Below are positions 1 through 12,498 of a stretch of DNA of 64,000 nucleotides, piece by piece. The stretch is from Streptomyces sp. NBC_01116. Its GTDB lineage: Bacteria > Actinomycetota > Actinomycetes > Streptomycetales > Streptomycetaceae. The stretch is taken from assembly GCF_041435495.1 (NCBI RefSeq), contig NZ_CP108645.1, positions 1-64,000 of the forward strand, written 5' to 3'. The stretch's first letter is position 1, and the number at the start of each line of letters is the position of its first letter. The translations under genes and the position numbers were made by a program. Below the pieces are notes generated by a model that saw only the letters and a list, made by a program, of their open reading frames with translations, was not told where the DNA came from and ran no database searches.

Positions 1-3000
1 TCGTCCGTCGAGGTCGTATTTGTTGAGGGGGTCGGCGGTGACGTATTCGTAGGCGTTGGCGTTGCCTCCGTATACGGGGTCGATGCTGAGGAAGCGTCCG
101 GTGGTGGGGTTGTAGAGGCGGACGCCCATGAGTGTGAGGTTGTTGGGTGTTTCGGTGGAGCGTTGTTTGGCGCCGAGCCAGTTGTAGCGGGTGGGGGTTT
201 GGCCGGTGCGGGGGTTTCCGTATTCGTCGCTGTCGAGTGCGACGGGGGGGTTGTTGATGTCCAGCGGGAGTTGCAGGGCGATGTCGCCGTGGATGGTTGT
301 GAGGTGGAGGACGGTGTCGCCGGTTTTGGTGGTGGTGGCGGCGAGGTCTCCGGAGGTGGATTCGATGTTGCGGGTGAGGGTGCCGGTGGTGTCCTCGGTG
401 ATCCAGCGGGGGCTGTCGCTGTCGCTGTCGTAGTGGTTGGTCTTGGCTCCGGTCTGGGTCCAGGTGGTGCCGGTGGCGGTTTCGGTCGTCCAGGAGCGGA
501 AGCGCAGTGCGGCGTCGAGCTGCCAGGTCTGGCGTTCGGTGCTGGTGGTGACCTGGTGGGCGAGGTCGTTGGCGTAGTAGCCGACGGTGCTGCCGGGCAG
601 TGCGGTGGTACGGCCGAGGTTGTCGTAGGTGTAGCCGGTGTCGACGAGCCGGTCGGCGCTGTCGTAGGTGTGGGTGGTGGTGGTGCCGCCGGTGGTGGGG
701 CAGGCCTCGGTGGGCTCGCCGGTGGCGGTGGTCAGGCCGGTGCGGTTGGTGCGTTTGTCGAAGGTGTAGGTGCGGCGGGTGCAGGTCTCGCCGGCGGTGT
801 CGTGGACGTTGGTGAGGCGGCCGGCCTTGTCGTACTTGTAGTTCTGGGCGGACCAGCCCTGGTGGCTGGTGACCTGGCCGTGGGCGGACTCGGTGACGGT
901 GTCGGTGTAGAGGCTCGTGCCGTCACTGTCGCGGGTGTAGGCCCGTGAGACAGCGGCTCCGGTCGGGTCCTCGGTGGCGGTCATGGTGTATCCGCCGGGC
1001 AGTTTCTCTGTGGCCAGGGATCCGTCGGCGTCGTAGGACGGGACGAAGTCACCGGCGACGGAGTCGCTGATCTTGGTGGTCAGGCCGCGGGGCTCGAGGT
1101 TGTGGTTGTAGGTGTAGGTGGTGGTCGAGGGGACCGTGTCGGACAGCTTGACGGGCCGGTCGAGCAGGTCGTACTCGGTCGTGGTCTTCCCCCGTCGGCG
1201 TCGGTGTAGGTCGCCTGGCGGCCGAGCTTGTCGTAGGTCTTGGTGATGGTGCCCGCGGTCGGGGAGGTGATCTTGGTGATCTGGCCGGTGACCGTGTCGT
1301 ACTCGTTGGTCGTCTCGGGGACGGCCTGGCCCAGGCCGCCGGTGACGGTGGTCTTCAGCGGGCGGGCGGCCGAGTCGTGGGTTGTGGTGGTCGTGCGGGT
1401 GGTGCCGTTGGCGGTGTCGGTGGCCTGGGTGACCTGGCCGAAGTACCCGTACTCGGTCGTCGTGTCGGGGAGATTGGCGGGCTGGCTGCCGCCGCCGGTG
1501 ATGGCGCCTGCGGGACCGGTCCAGCAGGGCTGGTCGGCCCACTCGGGGCGGCCCTTGCACCATCCGGTGCCGTCCGCTGCCCAGTACTCGGTGATCCGGG
1601 TGGCGGCGTCGCTTCCGGTGCTGCCGGGCAGCCCCTGGGAGATGACACGGCCCTGGGCGTCGTAGCCGGTGGAGGTTCCCAGGTTCAGGCCTCCGGCGTC
1701 CTGGAGGGACAGCACGGGCAGGCCCTTCACCCAGTCGTACTGCGTCTGGGTGACGCGCTTCTCACCCATGAGGGAGTAGTGGTCCCGCACCCGGGCGCCG
1801 GTGATTTCCAGGGTGACCTGGTCCTTGACCGTCGCAGTTCCGTTGGTGGGGCGGCCCTCGTCGTATTCCTTGACCGTCCAGGAACGGGCCGGAACCGAGG
1901 TGCCGGCCGGAACGACCGTGGTGGTGCCGTCCTTGAGGTCCTCGGCCAGGTCCACACGGTGCAGCGGCCCGAACTCCTCCAGCTCGCGGGTACCTGTCTC
2001 GTTGTAGAGCGAGGTGGTCGACAGCACCTGAGCACGCTCGGACGAGGACTGGGCGATGATGCCCAGGTCGGTGAGGGTCTCCTTGTGCGCGTCGGTGGCG
2101 CCGAGCGCGAGTTCCCGGTTCCCGGCCGTCAGCTCACGGACGGTGTTGCCGAACCGGTCGTACTCGGTCGTGGTGATGTTCGCACCCGGGCTGAGGCTGT
2201 TGACCTGACGGCCGGAGACGTTCAGGTAGTTCACTGCGGCCCGCGCGTAGTTGCCGGGCGCCAGGTCCTCACCGGAGTTCGAGGTGGGAACGACGTCGGC
2301 GGGAAAGACGGCGGTGGCGTCGGTCGGGGCGTCGAACTGCCCCCACGCGGCCACGTTGCCGGCGCCCATCGCCACCGGAGCCTTGGCCCCGGTCAGCGGC
2401 ACGCCGTAGACGACGGTGCTGACAGCGGTGCCTTCAGTCTGGTCGAGCGTGCCCTGCTTGAGTCCGGCACGTGAGACGTTCAGCAGCATGCCGTCGTTGG
2501 GGACCGAACCGCTGCCGGCGTTGCCGTAGTCGAAGGAGTAGGGCAGCTGCCCGTCCGATTCGGTCCATGTCACCCGGTCGCCCCAGTAGGCGTACTGGGT
2601 CTGGGCCTGCCGGCCTACCCGCGGGTCCCAGGACTGGCGCAGGGCGCCGGTGGAGTCGTAGCGGTAGCCCGCCACCGCGGTCGCCGTCGCGGCGGCGGCG
2701 CCGGGCGCGGTCGCCCACAGCTTGATCTGCTTGACCTGTCCGGTGAAGTCACCGAACTGGGCGTCCGAGCCGGTGCCCGTCGCCGTGGTGGCGGTGGCGT
2801 ACTCGAACTCCAGCACCCGGCAGCCCTTGGTCGCCGGAGCGGTCTCGCAGGCCGCAGTCGTGACCGCGGAGGTCGGGGCGATGACCCGCTTGGGCCGCGC
2901 GAGCTTCTTGCCCGCCACGGTCACCGTCTCAGAGACGATCTTCGTGGTGGAATGCGTCAGCCCGTCCACCAGCGTGCTGGAAACCTGCCACGTCGTCGCG

Positions 3001-5909
3001 GCCGGATCGGGCTTGGTGAACGTGGTCACCGAGCCTTCGGTGTCCGACAGGGTGAACGTGGTGCCTACCGTGCCCTTGAGCGTCAGGCTTTCCAGCCCCG
3101 GCTCCGATACCCAGCCGGTCTTGGCGGCGTTGGCGGTGAAGTGGAGCGCGTCGCCCTCGAGCATCACCACGTCGACCGCGGTGTCGGAGACCCTGCGGAC
3201 GTGGGAGTACTCGGACTCGCTGAGCTCGGCGACCGTGCCAGCCACCCAGTGCTTGCCGAAGATCGGGGCCTGGCCCTCCTGCTTGGCCGCCTTGTCCGGC
3301 ACCCGCGAGGACGCCGTACGCGTGACCGACATCTCGAAGGCGGAGGCGTCCGTCTCGGAGAGGGTGTAGTCACCGGTCAGCAGGTTCAGAGAGCCGGGTC
3401 CGACCTCGGTCGTGGCCGCACCGTCGGCGTTGCGGTCCACCACCAGGTTCAGGGCGGGAGACGCGCTGGCCGCCGAGTTGGGGCCGGTGAAGTCGGCCTT
3501 CAGCTGGATGCTGCCGTCAGGGTTGACGGTGTCGGTGGTGTTCCACACCAGCGGAGCGTTCTTCCCGTTGACCAGCGGAACCGGCCAGGCCGTCAGCGCG
3601 GTGCCTCCGGAGGTGACGTCACCTGCGGGGATCTTCACCCACGGGTCGGCCTCCGAGCGGCGCCAGGAGAAGGACACCTGGTTGTATTTGCCCGCTTCGG
3701 CCTCGGCCACCAGCGGCAGACGCCGCGCGGTGCGTTCTCCCTCCGAGGGCTGGGAGAACCCGCCCGAACCGGCGTGGAAGATGTACTCGCGGGCCTCGGA
3801 CTTGTTGTCCGCCTTGTCGGCCGACCGCACCTGCAGGGTGTGGGTGCCGTTACGGGGCGGGGTCACGCTGATCGCCTTCGCCGCGGACGAGCCGCCGGTG
3901 ACGACCTTCGTCCAGGTCACCCCGTCCAGCGACCACTCCAGCCAGTTGTGATCAGCGGCCGGCGGCGTCACCGTGAACGTGCCCGGCTGGCCCGCGCCCT
4001 TGACCCACTGCCCGGAGGGGTAGTCGGTGGAGGTGATCTGCGTCGGCGCCGACGGTGCGGAGGTATCGACCGTGAACGTCTTCCACGCCGACCAGCCGGT
4101 GTTGTAGTGCGCCCCGTCGTAGGGGCTGGTGCGGAACTTGTAGGTCTTCCCGTTGACCAGCACGCCGGCGGGGACCGTCACGGACGCGGCCTGGCCCGAT
4201 GCCACGTACTTCGAGACGATCGGACTGCCGACCTGCGTGTTGGTGACGTTGTCGTAGACCTGGAAGGTCCCGTTGACCTTGTCACCGTTCGCGTCGACGA
4301 ACGTGTCCCGCAGCGTCGGTGTGAGGGTGTTCACGACGTAGTTGCCGGCGTAGGAGAAGAACGGAGGACCGGCCTCCTGCTTGGTACCCGTGCGCGGCCG
4401 GTGGTTGTAGGTCACCGACAGCTTCGGCGGGTTCTTCGCCGCGTTGGCGGAGTTCACCCGCTTCCACTGGGCCGTCACCGTCTCGCTGGTGGCCCGCAGA
4501 CCCGTGTGCCCGCGGGTCGCCTTGGCACTGGCCCACTCCTGCGCCAGCGCCGTCACATCGGCGTTGATCCAGCCGTCCGTGACCGAGCCGCAGGCAGGGT
4601 TGCCCTTTGTCTCAGTGGAGGTGGCCTTCTTCGCCGTCCAGGCCGGCTGCGCGGTCCAGCGCGACGAGGTGGCCGGAGCCCCGGTGGACCACACCTCCCA
4701 CGGATACGCCTTGCAGTCGGTGTTCGCAGAGTGGAAGTTCCACAGGCTCAGCTTCGCGCTGGAGACCAGCGAGTCCGCGATCGGCGCCGTGTTCCAGGTG
4801 ATGAAGGAACGGGCCGTCCGGGGTGTCCCGTTCGCGTTCGTCGTGCCCGGGTTGCCGAGGTCGAGCTCGGTATCGGTGGACAGATCGGTCGTCTCACCCT
4901 GCTGCACATAGGTGTCGAACAGGTTCCCCAGCGCCGAGGTCGAAGGATCGACCGTGACCGGGTACTGCGTCTTCGGGTCCGCCAGGAACTCGGCGTCTGG
5001 CGTGACCACCAGGTCCACACCGCCCGGCGACTTCACGACCTTCATCGCGACGGGAGAACGCCGGGTGTGCTCGCCGGAGGCCTTGTCGACGCTCGCGTCC
5101 CACATCACCGGCGCCGGCATCACGGCCGTCTTCTTCGACTTCTTGTCCGTGAAGAGGACGCTGCCGTCCTTCTGCTGCTTGACCTTCAGACCCTTGGTCC
5201 TCAGCGGAAGCGTGTAGGAGAAACCCGCGGCAGGCGGGTTCTTCAGCTCGACAAACTGCTCGAACCCGGTACGGGTTGCCTCGACAATCACGTCGGCACC
5301 GGGCACCGCGTTGACATACGTGGCACGCGTCCCGTCAAGCTCGGGCGCCGGCAGACCGCCTCGCCACTGCAGCGTGATCTGCCCGTCACCCTCGCCCAGG
5401 GTCACCAGGTCAGTAGCGGGCGCCGCCTGAGAAGCCTTCAGCGACGAAGCTCTCTTCCCAGTCTTCCCTGACAGCCGCAGCCCTTCCGGATGAGCATGCG
5501 GGGCGACCGACCCGTCGGGCAATGCCTCCAGATCCACATTCACATCGCGCCACTGATCGGAATCATCCCTGAACCGGACAGGGCCAGCCGCGATCTCCGT
5601 CGTGAGGGAACCGTCCTTATTCACCCACGTCGTGGAGGAATCGGTCCTCTCCGACAGAGCTTCCACCCGTTTGCCCGACAAGCGGGCAAGGACACGGGCC
5701 GACGAAAGATCCCCTGCCTCCGTCGCGTACTTCCGCGATTCCTTGTCCGCAGGCTGGGCACTCTGCCCGGCAGGACCGGCAATCGCCGTCTCCGCCCCCT
5801 GCAGCACCGTAACCGCCATGGTCAGCGCGATGGACGTGGCAACCCCACGCTTCCACGCACCAGGCGCAGGCCGGGCAACACGGTGCCAGGCCGTAAACCG
5901 TTGATTCAT
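1..5909 (-). pseudogene. RHS/YD-repeat protein, left inverted copy, frameshifted and edge-truncated
   Basis: This is the mirror copy of the giant RHS gene at 6589-12819 and is transcribed leftward from an ATG at 5909. The protein matches the right copy through about residue 1570: signal peptide, N-terminal jelly-roll-like region with a DNRLRE-like stretch, then YD repeats. At 1189-1193 it has five C where the other arm has six G, so the frame breaks and runs out about 40 codons later near 1080. Downstream of the break the RHS core remains recognisable in the shifted frame up to base 1, where the window cuts it before any variable tip. The lesion could be a real one-base deletion or a homopolymer error in a repeat that reads cannot place uniquely. 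If it is an error, this is a second intact RHS gene whose tip lies outside the window. Confidence 0.85.
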
Positions 5910-6131
5910 CGAGAGAAACCCCCCAAGAAAAGCTGCCTTTTGGCAGCAAGGGGAAACTAACCAACGTCAAAAGATGGCAAAGAGGGCTAACTGACCACAA
6001 AGGAGATCTTCACACAACGGTCACGAAAAACTTGTCTGGAAACAGCTCCACTCACAGGGAACTCTGAAACCAGACAACAAGCACGAAACGAACCTCCCCA
6101 AGCGGCACCCCCACCTCAACAAAACCCCACG
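1..6131. repeat. Left arm of a giant inverted repeat
   Basis: This arm is the reverse complement of 6368-12498. Coordinates of paired bases sum to 12498 or 12499 throughout. The only differences I found are two one-base homopolymer changes: C5 at 1189-1193 against G6 at 11305-11310, and G4 at 5950-5953 against C3 at 6546-6548. The arm may continue beyond the window edge. Confidence 0.95.
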
Positions 6132-6588
6132 AATGCAGGATCTGGAGTGCCGCGCGAAGCGACCGTCACGCGCATCCCCTCCCTCACACGGCCGGACCCT
6201 TTGCTTGCAAACCAAAGGTCCCGCCTACAACTGAGGGGCATCAACTTCCTTCACTCAAATGAGAGTTGACCTGGGCATGACGCTTCGGTTCGCAAGGCAT
6301 CCGCGCCTCCCGCGTCGCGGGGACCCCTCGTCGCGGCTTGAGGCAAGGCCGAGCCTGCGAGCTACCTCGTGGGGTTTTGTTGAGGTGGGGGTGCCGCTTG
6401 GGGAGGTTCGTTTCGTGCTTGTTGTCTGGTTTCAGAGTTCCCTGTGAGTGGAGCTGTTTCCAGACAAGTTTTTCGTGACCGTTGTGTGAAGATCTCCTTT
6501 GTGGTCAGTTAGCCCTCTTTGCCATCTTTTGACGTTGGTTAGTTTCCCTTGCTGCCAAAAGGCAGCTTTTCTTGGGGGGTTTCTCTCG
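5910..6588. promoter_or_regulatory. Divergent intergenic region with a 236-bp unique spacer
   Basis: This 679-bp stretch separates the two divergent RHS starts. Its outer parts (5910-6131 and 6368-6588) belong to the repeat arms, so both copies have the same upstream sequence apart from one base. The central 6132-6367 is unique, and I see no convincing gene in it. On each strand a run of six G sits about eight bases before the ATG and is the likely ribosome binding site. Promoters are presumably duplicated in the two arms, but I cannot place them securely. Confidence 0.6.
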
Positions 6589-9500
6589 ATGAATCAACGG
6601 TTTACGGCCTGGCACCGTGTTGCCCGGCCTGCGCCTGGTGCGTGGAAGCGTGGGGTTGCCACGTCCATCGCGCTGACCATGGCGGTTACGGTGCTGCAGG
6701 GGGCGGAGACGGCGATTGCCGGTCCTGCCGGGCAGAGTGCCCAGCCTGCGGACAAGGAATCGCGGAAGTACGCGACGGAGGCAGGGGATCTTTCGTCGGC
6801 CCGTGTCCTTGCCCGCTTGTCGGGCAAACGGGTGGAAGCTCTGTCGGAGAGGACCGATTCCTCCACGACGTGGGTGAATAAGGACGGTTCCCTCACGACG
6901 GAGATCGCGGCTGGCCCTGTCCGGTTCAGGGATGATTCCGATCAGTGGCGCGATGTGAATGTGGATCTGGAGGCATTGCCCGACGGGTCGGTCGCCCCGC
7001 ATGCTCATCCGGAAGGGCTGCGGCTGTCAGGGAAGACTGGGAAGAGAGCTTCGTCGCTGAAGGCTTCTCAGGCGGCGCCCGCTACTGACCTGGTGACCCT
7101 GGGCGAGGGTGACGGGCAGATCACGCTGCAGTGGCGAGGCGGTCTGCCGGCGCCCGAGCTTGACGGGACGCGTGCCACGTATGTCAACGCGGTGCCCGGT
7201 GCCGACGTGATTGTCGAGGCAACCCGTACCGGGTTCGAGCAGTTTGTCGAGCTGAAGAACCCGCCTGCCGCGGGTTTCTCCTACACGCTTCCGCTGAGGA
7301 CCAAGGGTCTGAAGGTCAAGCAGCAGAAGGACGGCAGCGTCCTCTTCACGGACAAGAAGTCGAAGAAGACGGCCGTGATGCCGGCGCCGGTGATGTGGGA
7401 CGCGAGCGTCGACAAGGCCTCCGGCGAGCACACCCGGCGTTCTCCCGTCGCGATGAAGGTCGTGAAGTCGCCGGGCGGTGTGGACCTGGTGGTCACGCCA
7501 GACGCCGAGTTCCTGGCGGACCCGAAGACGCAGTACCCGGTCACGGTCGATCCTTCGACCTCGGCGCTGGGGAACCTGTTCGACACCTATGTGCAGCAGG
7601 GTGAGACGACCGATCTGTCCACCGATACCGAGCTCGACCTCGGCAACCCGGGCACGACGAACGCGAACGGGACACCCCGGACGGCCCGTTCCTTCATCAC
7701 CTGGAACACGGCGCCGATCGCGGACTCGCTGGTCTCCAGCGCGAAGCTGAGCCTGTGGAACTTCCACTCTGCGAACACCGACTGCAAGGCGTATCCGTGG
7801 GAGGTGTGGTCCACCGGGGCTCCGGCCACCTCGTCGCGCTGGACCGCGCAGCCGGCCTGGACGGCGAAGAAGGCCACCTCCACTGAGACAAAGGGCAACC
7901 CTGCCTGCGGCTCGGTCACGGACGGCTGGATCAACGCCGATGTGACGGCGCTGGCGCAGGAGTGGGCCAGTGCCAAGGCGACCCGCGGGCACACGGGTCT
8001 GCGGGCCACCAGCGAGACGGTGACGGCCCAGTGGAAGCGGGTGAACTCCGCCAACGCGGCGAAGAACCCGCCGAAGCTGTCGGTGACCTACAACCACCGG
8101 CCGCGCACGGGTACCAAGCAGGAGGCCGGTCCTCCGTTCTTCTCCTACGCCGGCAACTACGTCGTGAACACCCTCACACCGACGCTGCGGGACACGTTCG
8201 TCGACGCGAACGGTGACAAGGTCAACGGGACCTTCCAGGTCTACGACAACGTCACCAACACGCAGGTCGGCAGTCCGATCGTCTCGAAGTACGTGGCATC
8301 GGGCCAGGCCGCGTCCGTGACGGTCCCCGCCGGCGTGCTGGTCAACGGGAAGACCTACAAGTTCCGCACCAGCCCCTACGACGGGGCGCACTACAACACC
8401 GGCTGGTCGGCGTGGAAGACGTTCACGGTCGATACCTCCGCACCGTCGGCGCCGACGCAGATCACCTCCACCGACTACCCCTCCGGGCAGTGGGTCAAGG
8501 GCGCGGGCCAGCCGGGCACGTTCACGGTGACGCCGCCGGCCGCTGATCACAACTGGCTGGAGTGGTCGCTGGACGGGGTGACCTGGACGAAGGTCGTCAC
8601 CGGCGGCTCGTCCGCGGCGAAGGCGATCAGCGTGACCCCGCCCCGTAACGGCACCCACACCCTGCAGGTGCGGTCGGCCGACAAGGCGGACAACAAGTCC
8701 GAGGCCCGCGAGTACATCTTCCACGCCGGTTCGGGCGGGTTCTCCCAGCCCTCGGAGGGAGAACGCACCGCGCGGCGTCTGCCGCTGGTGGCCGAGGCCG
8801 AAGCGGGCAAATACAACCAGGTGTCCTTCTCCTGGCGCCGCTCGGAGGCCGACCCGTGGGTGAAGATCCCCGCAGGTGACGTCACCTCCGGAGGCACCGC
8901 GCTGACGGCCTGGCCGGTTCCGCTGGTCAACGGGAAGAACGCTCCGCTGGTGTGGAACACCACCGACACCGTCAACCCTGACGGCAGCATCCAGCTGAAG
9001 GCCGACTTCACCGGCCCCAACTCGGCGGCCAGCGCGTCTCCCGCCCTGAACCTGGTGGTGGACCGCAACGCCGACGGTGCGGCCACGACCGAGGTCGGAC
9101 CCGGCTCTCTGAACCTGCTGACCGGTGACTACACCCTCTCCGAGACGGACGCCTCCGCCTTCGAGATGTCGGTCACGCGTACGGCGTCCTCGCGGGTGCC
9201 GGACAAGGCGGCCAAGCAGGAGGGCCAGGCCCCGATCTTCGGCAAGCACTGGGTGGCTGGCACGGTCGCCGAGCTCAGCGAGTCCGAGTACTCCCACGTC
9301 CGCAGGGTCTCCGACACCGCGGTCGACGTGGTGATGCTCGAGGGCGACGCGCTCCACTTCACCGCCAACGCCGCCAAGACCGGCTGGGTATCGGAGCCGG
9401 GGCTGGAAAGCCTGACGCTCAAGGGCACGGTAGGCACCACGTTCACCCTGTCGGACACCGAAGGCTCGGTGACCACGTTCACCAAGCCCGATCCGGCCGC

Positions 9501-12498
9501 GACGACGTGGCAGGTTTCCAGCACGCTGGTGGACGGGCTGACGCATTCCACCACGAAGATCGTCTCTGAGACGGTGACCGTGGCGGGCAAGAAGCTCGCG
9601 CGGCCCAAGCGGGTCATCGCCCCGACCTCCGCGGTCACGACTGCGGCCTGCGAGACCGCTCCGGCGACCAAGGGCTGCCGGGTGCTGGAGTTCGAGTACG
9701 CCACCGCCACCACGGCGACGGGCACCGGCTCGGACGCCCAGTTCGGTGACTTCACCGGACAGGTCAAGCAGATCAAGCTGTGGGCGACCGCGCCCGGCGC
9801 CGCCGCCGCGACGGCGACCGCGGTGGCGGGCTACCGCTACGACTCCACCGGCGCCCTGCGCCAGTCCTGGGACCCGCGGGTAGGCCGGCAGGCCCAGACC
9901 CAGTACGCCTACTGGGGCGACCGGGTGACATGGACCGAATCGGACGGGCAGCTGCCCTACTCCTTCGACTACGGCAACGCCGGCAGCGGTTCGGTCCCCA
10001 ACGACGGCATGCTGCTGAACGTCTCACGTGCCGGACTCAAGCAGGGCACGCTCGACCAGACTGAAGGCACCGCTGTCAGCACCGTCGTCTACGGCGTGCC
10101 GCTGACCGGGGCCAAGGCTCCGGTGGCGATGGGCGCCGGCAACGTGGCCGCGTGGGGGCAGTTCGACGCCCCGACCGACGCCACCGCCGTCTTTCCCGCC
10201 GACGTCGTTCCCACCTCGAACTCCGGTGAGGACCTGGCGCCCGGCAACTACGCGCGGGCCGCAGTGAACTACCTGAACGTCTCCGGCCGTCAGGTCAACA
10301 GCCTCAGCCCGGGTGCGAACATCACCACGACCGAGTACGACCGGTTCGGCAACACCGTCCGTGAGCTGACGGCCGGGAACCGGGAACTCGCGCTCGGCGC
10401 CACCGACGCGCACAAGGAGACCCTCACCGACCTGGGCATCATCGCCCAGTCCTCGTCCGAGCGTGCTCAGGTGCTGTCGACCACCTCGCTCTACAACGAG
10501 ACAGGTACCCGCGAGCTGGAGGAGTTCGGGCCGCTGCACCGTGTGGACCTGGCCGAGGACCTCAAGGACGGCACCACCACGGTCGTTCCGGCCGGCACCT
10601 CGGTTCCGGCCCGTTCCTGGACGGTCAAGGAATACGACGAGGGCCGCCCCACCAACGGAACTGCGACGGTCAAGGACCAGGTCACCCTGGAAATCACCGG
10701 CGCCCGGGTGCGGGACCACTACTCCCTCATGGGTGAGAAGCGCGTCACCCAGACGCAGTACGACTGGGTGAAGGGCCTGCCCGTGCTGTCCCTCCAGGAC
10801 GCCGGAGGCCTGAACCTGGGAACCTCCACCGGCTACGACGCCCAGGGCCGTGTCATCTCCCAGGGGCTGCCCGGCAGCACCGGAAGCGACGCCGCCACCC
10901 GGATCACCGAGTACTGGGCAGCGGACGGCACCGGATGGTGCAAGGGCCGCCCCGAGTGGGCCGACCAGCCCTGCTGGACCGGTCCCGCAGGCGCCATCAC
11001 CGGCGGCGGCAGCCAGCCCGCCAATCTCCCCGACACGACGACCGAGTACGGGTACTTCGGCCAGGTCACCCAGGCCACCGACACCGCCAACGGCACCACC
11101 CGCACGACCACCACAACCCACGACTCGGCCGCCCGCCCGCTGAAGACCACCGTCACCGGCGGCCTGGGCCAGGCCGTCCCCGAGACGACCAACGAGTACG
11201 ACACGGTCACCGGCCAGATCACCAAGATCACCTCCCCGACCGCGGGCACCATCACCAAGACCTACGACAAGCTCGGCCGCCAGGCGACCTACACCGACGC
11301 CGACGGGGGGAAGACCACGACCGAGTACGACCTGCTCGACCGGCCCGTCAAGCTGTCCGACACGGTCCCCTCGACCACCACCTACACCTACAACCACAAC
11401 CTCGAGCCCCGCGGCCTGACCACCAAGATCAGCGACTCCGTCGCCGGTGACTTCGTCCCGTCCTACGACGCCGACGGATCCCTGGCCACAGAGAAACTGC
11501 CCGGCGGATACACCATGACCGCCACCGAGGACCCGACCGGAGCCGCTGTCTCACGGGCCTACACCCGCGACAGTGACGGCACGAGCCTCTACACCGACAC
11601 CGTCACCGAGTCCGCCCACGGCCAGGTCACCAGCCACCAGGGCTGGTCCGCCCAGAACTACAAGTACGACAAGGCCGGCCGCCTCACCAACGTCCACGAC
11701 ACCGCCGGCGAGACCTGCACCCGCCGCACCTACACCTTCGACAAACGCACCAACCGCACCGGCCTGACCACCGCCACCGGCGAGCCCACCGAGGCCTGCC
11801 CCACCACCGGCGGCACCACCACCACCCACACCTACGACAGCGCCGACCGGCTCGTCGACACCGGCTACACCTACGACAACCTCGGCCGTACCACCGCACT
11901 GCCCGGCAGCACCGTCGGCTACTACGCCAACGACCTCGCCCACCAGGTCACCACCAGCACCGAACGCCAGACCTGGCAGCTCGACGCCGCACTGCGCTTC
12001 CGCTCCTGGACGACCGAAACCGCCACCGGCACCACCTGGACCCAGACCGGAGCCAAGACCAACCACTACGACAGCGACAGCGACAGCCCCCGCTGGATCA
12101 CCGAGGACACCACCGGCACCCTCACCCGCAACATCGAATCCACCTCCGGAGACCTCGCCGCCACCACCACCAAAACCGGCGACACCGTCCTCCACCTCAC
12201 AACCATCCACGGCGACATCGCCCTGCAACTCCCGCTGGACATCAACAACCCCCCCGTCGCACTCGACAGCGACGAATACGGAAACCCCCGCACCGGCCAA
12301 ACCCCCACCCGCTACAACTGGCTCGGCGCCAAACAACGCTCCACCGAAACACCCAACAACCTCACACTCATGGGCGTCCGCCTCTACAACCCCACCACCG
12401 GACGCTTCCTCAGCATCGACCCCGTATACGGAGGCAACGCCAACGCCTACGAATACGTCACCGCCGACCCCCTCAACAAATACGACCTCGACGGACGA
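6368..12498. repeat. Right arm of the giant inverted repeat
   Basis: Reverse-complement partner of 1-6131. The inner boundary is sharp at about 6368, where sequence identity with the other arm stops. The outer limit at 12498 is imposed by the window edge on the left copy. It coincides with codon 1970 of the RHS gene, exactly where the conserved core ends and the variable tip begins. Confidence 0.95.

Noticed and set aside
2952..5471. An 839-codon frame opposite the left RHS gene, with its mirror at 7027-9546
   Set aside because: Shadow of the RHS coding strand; it appears in both arms only because the arms are copies.
1..12498. Terminal inverted repeat or telomere of a linear replicon
   Set aside because: The arms meet around an internal spacer and are coding; no telomere-like short palindromes or terminal-protein genes are seen.
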